A stretch of DNA of 5,593 bases from Burkholderiales bacterium. GTDB lineage: Bacteria; Pseudomonadota; Gammaproteobacteria; Burkholderiales; Burkholderiaceae. The stretch covers positions 1-5,593 of the forward strand of contig CANFNO010000225.1 in assembly GCA_947447845.1 (NCBI GenBank), read 5' to 3'. Both the position numbers and the translations under genes were made by a program. Every line of letters starts with the position of its first letter. Position 1 is the stretch's first letter. Shown one piece after another: positions 1 to 5,593 of this stretch. The notes beneath the pieces were generated by a model, which was not told the DNA's origin, searched no databases, and saw nothing but the letters and a program-made list of their open reading frames with translations.

Positions 1-417
1 GTTCACGGGCACGGCGTAGTAGTGGCCGTTCACCTTCACCTGGCCCTTGATCTTCTCGGGCAGGATCTTGTCCCAGTTGCCCTTGGCAGCTACGTCATCC
101 AGGTTGTTCAGCAGACCTTCCTTGATGATTTCTTCGTATTGCTTGCCGTAGTTGAACTGGGCAGCCATGGGGGGATCGCCACCGATGGTGCGGTTAATGA
201 TCACGGTACGGGCTGCTGAGCCGCCACCACCTGCAACGGGGGTGTCTACCCAGGTGCCGCCTGCCTTGGTGTACGCAGATGCGAACTCCTTGATAGCGGC
301 AGCTTCACCACCGGAAGTCCACCAATGGATGACTTCGGCTTTCTGTGCATGGGCAACGCCCATGAAACCCATGGCGGCAACGCACGCTGCCAAGGCATGT
401 CTTTTCCAGATACTCAT
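1..417 (-). CDS. Sugar ABC transporter substrate-binding protein (N-terminal part, 3' end outside window)
   Basis: This is the first 139 codons of a periplasmic sugar-binding protein; the frame is still open at base 1. The start is the ATG at 417-415, preceded by GAGGAG at 424-429 with 6 bases of spacing. Residues 1-24 form a classical Sec signal peptide: MSIWKR, then a hydrophobic Ala/Met/Gly/Val core, then Ala-His-Ala before a likely cleavage ahead of Gln25. The mature protein begins with EVIHWWTSGGEAAA, followed by a glycine-rich VAGGGGSAARTV segment and a GGDPPMAAQFNYGKQ segment. That pattern is typical of family 1 extracellular solute-binding proteins of the glucose/mannose (GtsA-like) group. 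Full members are about 400-430 residues, so roughly a third is visible. It lies 77 bases after the GH1 gene on the same strand, so it is probably part of that operon, with permease and ATPase genes expected further left. The ligand cannot be read from this fragment: glucose, mannose or a short beta-linked oligosaccharide are all possible. Confidence 0.93.
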   Translation of the reverse strand, partial: MSIWKRHALAACVAAMGFMGVAHAQKAEVIHWWTSGGEAAAIKEFASAYTKAGGTWVDTPVAGGGGSAARTVIINRTIGGDPPMAAQFNYGKQYEEIIKEGLLNNLDDVAAKGNWDKILPEKIKGQVKVNGHYYAVPVN

Positions 418-423
418 TTATAT

Positions 424-429
424 CTCCTC
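424..429 (-). promoter_or_regulatory. Ribosome binding site of the substrate-binding protein gene
   Basis: GAGGAG read on the minus strand, 6 bases before the ATG at 417. It is the strongest Shine-Dalgarno sequence in the window. This fits the high expression usually needed for a periplasmic binding protein, and it supports this start codon. Confidence 0.8.
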
Positions 430-494
430 AAAGTTGGGCAACATGCCCGTTTTTAAAAGTCGGTCGGATGGAGGTTATGAACCATTTGACCGGA

Positions 495-1889
495 TCAAGA
501 CCCTCGGCGGAGGGCCAGGAACGCTTTGAAAGCCCGGGCGCTTTGCTTGGGCGTCCGGACTTGTGTTGAGTAGTCGACATGCACGATGCCAAATCGACGT
601 TCGTAGCCAAACGCCCATTCGAAGTTGTCCATGAGGGACCAGGCAAAGTAGCCACGCACATCCACGCCGGCATCGATGGCGCGGCTGACTGCAGCAAAGT
701 GGGACTTCATGAAGCGCATACGCTGCGAATCGACCACCTCGCCGTCCACGACAGCATCGTCAGAGGCCATGCCGTTTTCAGTGATGTAGATGGGAGGCAG
801 GCGGTCAAATTGCGCTTTGAATCGGCACAGCAGATCTTTCAAACCTTGGGGGTAGACTTCCCAGCCCATTTGTGTGCGCTCCACCCCTTCCAATGGAACG
901 TCTACAAAACCGGTGCCCCCGTCACTGTGCAGATTGCAGCGGAAGTAATAGTTGATGCCCAGGAAGTCCAGCGGTCGGCTGATGATTTCCATATCGCCAG
1001 GTAGCACAAGCGGTTGTGTGCCGGGCCACAGTGCATAAACTTCTTCTGGATAGCTGCCCTGTAGCAAGGGTTGCAAGATCCAGTCGTTGTGCTGAACCTC
1101 GTAGCGGCGGGCCGCCGTAATGTCGGCTTCCTTTGTGCTGTCGGTGGTGCCGCGGCCCACGTTGCAGACAATGCCACGTTTGGCACCGGGATCGTTGGCT
1201 TGCAGAATAGGTAGTGCCAGGCCATGGGCCAGCAACAAATGGTGCAAGGCTTGCGATGCATAGCGGTTGTCCGCCAAACCTGGAGCGTGGTGGCCGTTTC
1301 CATAGCCCAGGTACGCGGAACACCAGGGCTCGTTAAGCGTGGCCCAGCCAGTCACCAACCCGTTGAGCTCACGGCTTACCAGGTCAGCATATTCAGCAAA
1401 GCGGTAAGCGGTATCGCGGTTCAGCCACCCGCCCCGGTCTTCCAGGTATTGCGGCAGATCCCAGTGGTACAGAGTGACGAAGCATTGAATCTTTTTGTCG
1501 GCCAAGCGGGTGAGCAACTTCTTGTAGAAGTCCAGGCCCTTGCGGTTGGGCTTACCGTCCTGGTGCATGACACGGGGCCAAGCGATTGACAACCGGTACG
1601 CGTCCACGCCCATCGATTCAATCAGGTCGACATCTTCACTCCAACGGTGATAGTGGTCGCAGGCGCCGTCTCCGGTATCACCATGCAGTACCTTGCCGGG
1701 AGTCGCTGAGAAGGTGTCCCAAATGCAGGGTAAGCGGCCGTCTTCTGCAACTGCTCCCTCAATTTGGTATGAGGCTGTGGCCACGCCCCAGACAAACTCG
1801 GGGCGGGACATAAGGGACGCCGAAGGCGGCGCAACCTGTGCTGCGAGCGCTTGGTCGGTAGTCATGCTGCTAGTCTCGGTATTCCGCAA
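495..1889 (-). CDS. Family GH1 beta-glycosidase (beta-glucosidase type), cytoplasmic
   Basis: This is a 464-residue retaining beta-glycosidase with a single (beta/alpha)8-barrel domain of the usual GH1 length. The N-terminal signature FVWGVATASYQIEGA is at 32-46, with Gln42 expected to bind the sugar in subsite -1. YHWDLP is at 141-146. The acid/base is Glu187 in TLNEPW and the nucleophile is Glu371 in YITENG. SLMDNFEWAFGYERRFG is at 418-434. Glu424 in that loop, without the Ser/Lys/Tyr pattern of 6-phospho-beta-glucosidases, indicates unphosphorylated substrates. There is no signal peptide, so it should act in the cytoplasm on imported glycosides. GH1 also contains beta-galactosidases, fucosidases and mannosidases, so beta-glucosidase is the likeliest call but not proven. 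The start chosen is TTG at 1889, preceded by TGGAG with 8 bases of spacing. ATG codons at residue 9 (1865) and residue 27 are alternatives, and the conserved domain begins only after residue 27. The gene starts 14 bases after the lacI-type gene ends, so the two are probably cotranscribed. Confidence 0.96.
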   Translation of the reverse strand: MRNTETSSMTTDQALAAQVAPPSASLMSRPEFVWGVATASYQIEGAVAEDGRLPCIWDTFSATPGKVLHGDTGDGACDHYHRWSEDVDLIESMGVDAYRLSIAWPRVMHQDGKPNRKGLDFYKKLLTRLADKKIQCFVTLYHWDLPQYLEDRGGWLNRDTAYRFAEYADLVSRELNGLVTGWATLNEPWCSAYLGYGNGHHAPGLADNRYASQALHHLLLAHGLALPILQANDPGAKRGIVCNVGRGTTDSTKEADITAARRYEVQHNDWILQPLLQGSYPEEVYALWPGTQPLVLPGDMEIISRPLDFLGINYYFRCNLHSDGGTGFVDVPLEGVERTQMGWEVYPQGLKDLLCRFKAQFDRLPPIYITENGMASDDAVVDGEVVDSQRMRFMKSHFAAVSRAIDAGVDVRGYFAWSLMDNFEWAFGYERRFGIVHVDYSTQVRTPKQSARAFKAFLALRRGS

Positions 1890-1897
1890 AGGTCGTG

Positions 1898-1902
1898 CTC
1901 CA
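1898..1902 (-). promoter_or_regulatory. Ribosome binding site deciding the TTG start of the GH1 gene
   Basis: TGGAG on the minus strand sits 8 bases before the TTG at 1889-1887, just after the stop codon of the upstream regulator gene. The in-frame ATG at 1865 has only a bare GAG about 9 bases upstream. TTG is therefore the better-supported start, though the ATG cannot be excluded. Confidence 0.55.
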
Positions 1903-1903
1903 G

Positions 1904-3049
1904 TTAATAAGAGGAATCGTTGTTGGCTGCGCGCTTCTTCCTGTAAACAGAAGGCCTTTGAACCGGTTCCGCTGCATCGCCAAATTTAATCACCTTCTTT
2001 TGCTGCGACTCATTCGAACTTACCCTTGGTAACGCCATGTAACGCAGCTCGCAGGGTAAAACACGTTGCAAAGTTTCAGCGGCTTCACCTTGGATGCGGC
2101 GCAGAAGAAAGTCGCACAAAGTTTTTGCCACCGTGCGAATGTCCAGGAACAAAGTAGGCAAGGGTGGGAACAGGTAGTCACTGATAAAGGCGCCGTCACG
2201 GGACACCAATTCCACGTCCAGGCCAGGCGTGCGTCCCGCATCGCGCAGGCCAGCCATCACCCCCAGAGATGCGACTTCATTGGCACAAACAAAGCCCGTT
2301 GGCGCGTCGTTCATTCCGGCAAGTTGCAGCGCAAGGTTGCGTGCCACGCTGGAGTCTTGCCCACCCTCACATAGCAAAGCCGGGTCCACGGGAAGTCCCG
2401 CCTGTTTCAATGCACTCCGGTATCCACGTCTGCGCTGCAGCGCGTAGGTGTAGTTCAGCGGGGGGCTGATCAATGCGATGCGCCGGTGACCGCGCTGCAA
2501 CAGGTACTGCGTGGCCAGAAATGCGGCCTGCTCGTTGTCAGCGTCTACGTAGGGGTGGTCGGACACCAATTCGGTGCGTCCGAACGTGACAAAGGGAATG
2601 TGGTGCTCCAAAAGGTAGCGCACCCGCGCGTCTTGTGGCTCCGTGGTGTCCAGAAATATGCCGTCTGCAAGCTTGCCTTCCACGATACGTCGGATCGCGG
2701 GCAAGGGGTCTTCGGTGGCAGTGTTCCAGGGAATGATTTGTAACTGGTAACGCGTACCCGCCAAGCAACTGGCAATGGTCTCGATCTGAGCGGCCACGAT
2801 GAAGTCCGGCACATCCTGCATAGGCGCTACGGCTTTTTGGTAGTACAACAAAAACGTGTGCCCCGTGCGCAATTTCACTCCGCGCAGGTCAGGCTCATAC
2901 CCTGCGGCTGTGGCGGCCTGACGCACTTTGGCAATCGTTTGGGCTCCCACATCGGGCGCTCCTTTGAGCGCTTTGGATACCGTTGACACCGACAAGCCCA
3001 GGCCCTGAGCCAGGCTCTTGAGGGTTGCGCGCTGTTGCAGTGTGACCAT
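1904..3049 (-). CDS. LacI-family transcriptional regulator
   Basis: This 381-residue protein has the two-part LacI/GalR layout. The N-terminal helix-turn-helix covers about residues 8-30 (LKSLAQGLGLSVSTVSKALKG, recognition helix around VSTVSKAL). A hinge follows at 51-65 (YEPDLRGVKLRTGHT) with the usual hinge leucine at Leu60. The periplasmic-binding-protein-like effector domain spans about 66-341, with family blocks at LADGIFLDT (128-135), VDADNEQAAFLATQYLLQRGHRRIALI (168-194), TGFVCANEVASLGVM (251-265) and the RYMALPR end of the core. It should bind palindromic DNA as a dimer and release it on binding a sugar, probably one made or imported by this locus. A near-perfect palindrome lies 18 bases upstream of its own ATG, which suggests autoregulation. 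The start at 3049 has no clear Shine-Dalgarno sequence, but no upstream in-frame start exists and the helix-turn-helix begins immediately after it. Residues 342-381 are an unusual basic tail beyond the normal family end. The exact inducer is unknown. Confidence 0.95.
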   Translation of the reverse strand: MVTLQQRATLKSLAQGLGLSVSTVSKALKGAPDVGAQTIAKVRQAATAAGYEPDLRGVKLRTGHTFLLYYQKAVAPMQDVPDFIVAAQIETIASCLAGTRYQLQIIPWNTATEDPLPAIRRIVEGKLADGIFLDTTEPQDARVRYLLEHHIPFVTFGRTELVSDHPYVDADNEQAAFLATQYLLQRGHRRIALISPPLNYTYALQRRRGYRSALKQAGLPVDPALLCEGGQDSSVARNLALQLAGMNDAPTGFVCANEVASLGVMAGLRDAGRTPGLDVELVSRDGAFISDYLFPPLPTLFLDIRTVAKTLCDFLLRRIQGEAAETLQRVLPCELRYMALPRVSSNESQQKKVIKFGDAAEPVQRPSVYRKKRAANNDSSY

Positions 3050-3067
3050 GCTGAAGTGGAATAGTTT

Positions 3068-3087
3068 TTTCGAAAACGTTATCGAAA
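3068..3087. promoter_or_regulatory. Probable LacI-type operator O1 (regulator side)
   Basis: The sequence TTTCGAAAACGTTATCGAAA matches its own reverse complement at 18 of 20 positions; only bases 7 and 14 break the symmetry. An even-length palindrome with a central CG pair is the classical form of LacI/GalR-family operators. It sits 18 bases from the regulator's ATG, where a bound repressor would block transcription of the regulator-GH1-transporter operon. Its assignment to the adjacent LacI-type gene is inference from position and symmetry. Confidence 0.75.
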
Positions 3088-3202
3088 CCTGCTTGATCTC
3101 AAATTTGTTGAGGGAGCATTGCAGCCAGAATTTTCCCGATATTCAGAGATATTTTTATGGCCGCCAATGCTGGAATACCCTCATAACCAACGGATTCCCT
3201 TT

Positions 3203-3222
3203 CATCTATAACGATTTCGAAA
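3203..3222. promoter_or_regulatory. Probable LacI-type operator O2 (beta-mannosidase side)
   Basis: CATCTATAACGATTTCGAAA matches the reverse complement of O1 at 16 of 20 positions. It shares the ATAACG core and an intact TTTCGAAA right arm; the left arm is degenerate. It lies 38 bases upstream of the mannosidase ATG and contains a TATAAC hexamer that could be the promoter -10 element, so a repressor here would compete directly with RNA polymerase. Confidence 0.6.
3207..3212 (+). promoter_or_regulatory. Candidate -10 element for the beta-mannosidase promoter
   Basis: TATAAC matches TATAAT at five of six bases and lies about 50 bases before the GH2 start codon. The sequence 17 bases upstream (TAACCA at 3184-3189) is only a poor -35 match, so the promoter is either weak, activator-dependent or placed elsewhere. 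The overlap with operator O2 is the main reason to take it seriously. Confidence 0.35.
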
Positions 3223-3245
3223 TTTGCCTATTTCGAAACCTTGAT

Positions 3246-3250
3246 GGAGG
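3246..3250 (+). promoter_or_regulatory. Ribosome binding site of the beta-mannosidase gene
   Basis: GGAGG is followed by 10 bases and then the ATG at 3261. The spacing is slightly long, but the match is strong. The only nearby alternative, an ATG at 3244, is out of frame, and the in-frame Met12 codon at 3294 has no upstream Shine-Dalgarno sequence. Hence 3261 is the start. Confidence 0.75.
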
Positions 3251-3260
3251 AAAGCGCAAC

Positions 3261-5593
3261 ATGGCCGGTTCAGATCAAGCTTTGACGCAATCTATGGGGC
3301 CCTCGGCCACTTACACACTGGATCTGGGAGGCCAATGGCAGCTCAAAGATGCCGCGGGTGGCAACCAGTGCGAGATTTCCGTACCGGGTGACGTGCATTC
3401 GGCGCTGTTGGAATGCGGTGCTATTCCGGATCCCTATTTCGGTACCAATGAACATGTGGTGCAGTGGGTCGCCAACCGCGACTGGCAGTTACGCCGCACG
3501 TTTGATGTGCCTGCTGACGTTGCGGGTCATTGGATTTTGACGTTGGATCAGGTGGATTGTCTGGCCGATGTATGGATCAATGGAACGCAGGTCGGCGCAT
3601 TGGAGAACCAGTTCCGGCGCCACCGGCTCGACGTCACCCAGTGGGTGCGCCCGGGCGTCAACGAGATTCAAATCGTATTGCGCAATGCAATTGCCGAGGC
3701 AAACAAGCGCTTTGATGAACACCGCTTTGCGCTGCCGTGGGATCACATGAACTGCCGTACTGCGCCCATCAATTTGTTGCGCAAGACCCAATGCGCCGCG
3801 GGGTGGGACTGGAACATCAGCCTGATGCCCTTGGGGCTGTATGGCGATGCATTGCTGCAATGCGTTCCAGTCGCTCTGTTGGACCACCTGGAAGTGCATC
3901 AAGTGCACCATGACCAAGGCGTGCAAGTGCGTGTTGAAGTGGAGCTTGTGGCAGCGCAGGCCGGGGCGACAAGGGTTGAAGTTCAGTTCAATGGCGAGGT
4001 CCGGACCGCGGTGTTGCAAGTCCCTGCCGGGAGAGGTGTCCACGTCGAAAGTTTTGAAGTCAGCGCGCCCCATCTGTGGTGGCCGGCAGGGCAAGGGGAG
4101 CAGTTTTTGTATTCACTGTTGGTCGAAGTCGACGGCGTGCAACATCGCCGACGGGTTGGCTTGCGGACCCTGGACCTGGTCACTGAAAAAGACGCAATTG
4201 GCACGACTATGAAGTTCCGCGTGAATGGTCGTGACGTCTTTGCCAAAGGAGCCAACTGGATTCCTGCCGATGCCTTGCCGGGACGCAATACAGAGGCGGT
4301 CGTGCGACCCTTGCTGGAGGCGGCACAACAAGCACACATGAACATGATTCGGGTATGGGGTGGAGGCATCTACGAAACCGAGTTTTTCTATGATCTGTGC
4401 GATGAATTGGGTCTCATGGTTTGGCAAGACTTCATGTTCTCTTGCATGCACTATTCCTCGACCCGCGACTTTCTTAAAGAAGTCAAGGCCGAGGCTACCT
4501 ACCAGGTACAACGGTTGCAGCACCGCGCCTGCTTGGCCCTTTGGTGTGGCGATAACGAAATCATCGGCGCGCTTGGCTGGTATGACATTGCCAAAGCCAA
4601 CCGGGACCGCTACCTGGTCAACTATGACCGGCTGAATCGCTTGCTGGGCGAAGTCGTGGAAGAGATGGACCCTTCCCGCCGCTTCTGGCCCTCGTCGCCG
4701 TCGCTGGGTGAACTCGATTTTGCGGATGGCTGGCATTGCGATACACGGGGTGACTTGCACTTTTGGGATGTATGGCATTCGGCGAAACCATTTGAACACT
4801 ACCGCTCCATCCAGCCTCGGTTTTGTAGCGAGTTTGGTTTTCAATCCTTTCCATCGCCAGCCACTATTGCAACGTTCACCAACCCGCAGGACCGTAACGT
4901 ATCGTCCCGCGTCATGGAGGTACATCAGCGCAACGAGGGAGGCAACGCCCGCATTGTTGAAACGCTTACACGTTACTTCCAGTTTCCACGGGACTTCGAC
5001 CAGCTGACCTATGTGTCACAGATTCAGCAAGCCCTGGCGATGAAGACCGCGATTGATTCGTGGCGGTCATTAAAACCCCGGTGCATGGGCACGCTTTATT
5101 GGCAGCTCAATGACACATGGCCCGTGGCATCGTGGTCCAGCATCGAATATGGTGGGCGTTGGAAGGTGCTGCATTACCTGGCGCGGCATTTTTATGCACC
5201 GGTCAACGTGGTGGCTGTGCCCCGTGACGGGCAAGGGCTATATGCAGTCGTGGCCGTTAGCGATGAGCCTTTGACCCAAGACTTGCAGGTGCATGTGAAT
5301 GCTGTTCACTTTCGCTCAGGCGTGCAGCGCACCCTCTGGTCTGGCGCATGCAGGCTCGATCACGAAGCAGCGCAAACATTGGTTGAGCTCGAAGACGCGC
5401 AGGTCGGCGCAGAGGAGTTTGTGCAATTGCAATGGCGCACGCAGGGTGACGCTTTGACCCATTGCCGCGATCACCTGGTGCGGCCTTACAAAGATGCGCC
5501 GCTAGGAACCGAGCCCGTCAAAGTGACGGTTCTGAATGGACACTCCATACGACTCGAAAGCCCCCAGGTCAGTTTCTTCGTCTGGCTGGAAAC
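3261..5593 (+). CDS. Family GH2 beta-mannosidase (3' end outside window), cytoplasmic
   Basis: There are 777 codons with no stop; bacterial beta-mannosidases are usually about 820-880 residues, so only the C-terminal end is missing. The enzyme removes non-reducing beta-mannosyl residues from manno-oligosaccharides by a retaining mechanism. The N-terminal jelly-roll sugar-binding domain covers about 18-205, including VPGDVHSALL (41-50), DPYFGTNE (57-64), a DQVDCLADVWINGTQVG stretch and GWDWN (181-185). An immunoglobulin-like domain follows at about 206-310. The catalytic barrel covers about 311-640: KGANWIPAD (329-337), IRVWGGGIYE (363-372), acid/base Glu433 in LWCGDNE, nucleophile Glu524 in RFCSEFGFQS, and YWQLNDTWPVASWSSIEY (613-630). 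The CGDNE and SEFGFQ pair plus WGGGIYE are characteristic of beta-mannosidases rather than GH2 beta-galactosidases or glucuronidases. There is no signal peptide or hydrophobic N-terminus, so it should act inside the cell on imported oligosaccharides. It is transcribed divergently from the LacI-type regulator, with a candidate operator just upstream. Confidence 0.96.
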   Translation, partial: MAGSDQALTQSMGPSATYTLDLGGQWQLKDAAGGNQCEISVPGDVHSALLECGAIPDPYFGTNEHVVQWVANRDWQLRRTFDVPADVAGHWILTLDQVDCLADVWINGTQVGALENQFRRHRLDVTQWVRPGVNEIQIVLRNAIAEANKRFDEHRFALPWDHMNCRTAPINLLRKTQCAAGWDWNISLMPLGLYGDALLQCVPVALLDHLEVHQVHHDQGVQVRVEVELVAAQAGATRVEVQFNGEVRTAVLQVPAGRGVHVESFEVSAPHLWWPAGQGEQFLYSLLVEVDGVQHRRRVGLRTLDLVTEKDAIGTTMKFRVNGRDVFAKGANWIPADALPGRNTEAVVRPLLEAAQQAHMNMIRVWGGGIYETEFFYDLCDELGLMVWQDFMFSCMHYSSTRDFLKEVKAEATYQVQRLQHRACLALWCGDNEIIGALGWYDIAKANRDRYLVNYDRLNRLLGEVVEEMDPSRRFWPSSPSLGELDFADGWHCDTRGDLHFWDVWHSAKPFEHYRSIQPRFCSEFGFQSFPSPATIATFTNPQDRNVSSRVMEVHQRNEGGNARIVETLTRYFQFPRDFDQLTYVSQIQQALAMKTAIDSWRSLKPRCMGTLYWQLNDTWPVASWSSIEYGGRWKVLHYLARHFYAPVNVVAVPRDGQGLYAVVAVSDEPLTQDLQVHVNAVHFRSGVQRTLWSGACRLDHEAAQTLVELEDAQVGAEEFVQLQWRTQGDALTHCRDHLVRPYKDAPLGTEPVKVTVLNGHSIRLESPQVSFFVWLE

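Larger units (their letters stand above)
3050..3260. promoter_or_regulatory. Divergent control region between regulator operon and beta-mannosidase
   Basis: These 211 bases separate the two divergent transcription units and are clearly richer in A and T than the flanking genes. The regulator side holds one 20-bp palindrome (3068-3087). The mannosidase side holds a related site (3203-3222) plus an extra TTTCGAAA (3231-3238). The middle (about 3090-3200) is AT-rich, with no second motif I can name. A promoter is needed in each direction, but only a -10-like element for the plus strand is visible; no convincing promoter for the minus strand could be picked out. Confidence 0.7.

Noticed and set aside
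436..454. GGGCA-aca-TGCCC stem followed by G and five T on the plus strand, resembling an intrinsic terminator
   Set aside because: The stem is only 5 bp, and no plus-strand gene ends here; the genes on both sides are transcribed leftwards. On the minus strand no U-run follows the stem.
486..498. Near-palindrome TTGACCGGATCAA overlapping the GH1 stop codon
   Set aside because: It has CG-centred symmetry like a LacI-type site but does not resemble O1 or O2. It is short and lies partly in coding sequence, so chance is the simpler explanation.
152..529. Plus-strand open frame across the binding-protein gene start and the gap
   Set aside because: It is the complement of a signal-peptide-bearing ABC binding-protein gene with a clear ribosome site. 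Its translation is low-complexity and unrecognisable.
3489..4094. Second antisense open frame (201 codons) under the GH2 sugar-binding and immunoglobulin-like domains
   Set aside because: No ribosome site or recognisable protein motif was seen, and it fully overlaps a confident gene.
4113..4925. Long open frame (270 codons) on the minus strand, antisense to the beta-mannosidase
   Set aside because: The sense strand encodes an unmistakable GH2 catalytic domain here. The antisense translation shows no family motif, and it is the kind of chance frame common in GC-rich coding DNA.
1..5593. CRISPR arrays, tRNA/rRNA genes, insertion sequences, prophage genes or frameshifted genes
   Set aside because: I looked for repeated spacers, tRNA-like cloverleaf sequences, transposase motifs and interrupted family domains and found none. 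All four genes read through cleanly.

Overview
The window looks like part of a carbohydrate-utilisation locus from a Gram-negative proteobacterium. By eye it has moderately high GC. The protein style, especially the periplasmic binding protein with its -WWTSGGE- start, suggests a betaproteobacterium of the Comamonadaceae/Rhodoferax kind. That placement is inference; no rRNA or other marker gene is present.

Layout. A minus-strand operon runs from about 3049 leftwards. It holds a LacI-family regulator (1904-3049), then after 14 bases a family GH1 beta-glycosidase (495-1889), then after 77 bases the start of a sugar ABC-transporter substrate-binding protein (1-417, cut by the window edge; the permeases and ATPase would be expected beyond it). 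Divergent from the regulator, on the plus strand, is a family GH2 beta-mannosidase (3261 to beyond 5593, 777 codons visible, 3' end missing). The 211-base divergent region (3050-3260) carries a near-perfect 20-bp palindrome next to the regulator start and a related 20-bp site next to the mannosidase start. A further TTTCGAAA copy lies just downstream of the second site. These are the probable operators of the encoded LacI-type regulator.

How the parts fit. The binding protein would capture a sugar or short oligosaccharide in the periplasm. Neither hydrolase shows a signal peptide, so both should act in the cytoplasm. The GH2 enzyme would remove beta-mannosyl residues and the GH1 enzyme beta-glucosyl (or similar) residues from imported oligosaccharides. 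The combination fits use of beta-manno- or gluco-manno-oligosaccharides, with the LacI protein as local repressor and autoregulator. The GH1 active-site loop is of the type that handles unphosphorylated glycosides, which agrees with ABC rather than PTS uptake.

The families are all well known and I see no wholly new system. The most distinctive features are the operator architecture, the pairing of GH1 with a divergent beta-mannosidase, the TTG start of the GH1 gene, and the long basic C-terminal tail of the regulator.
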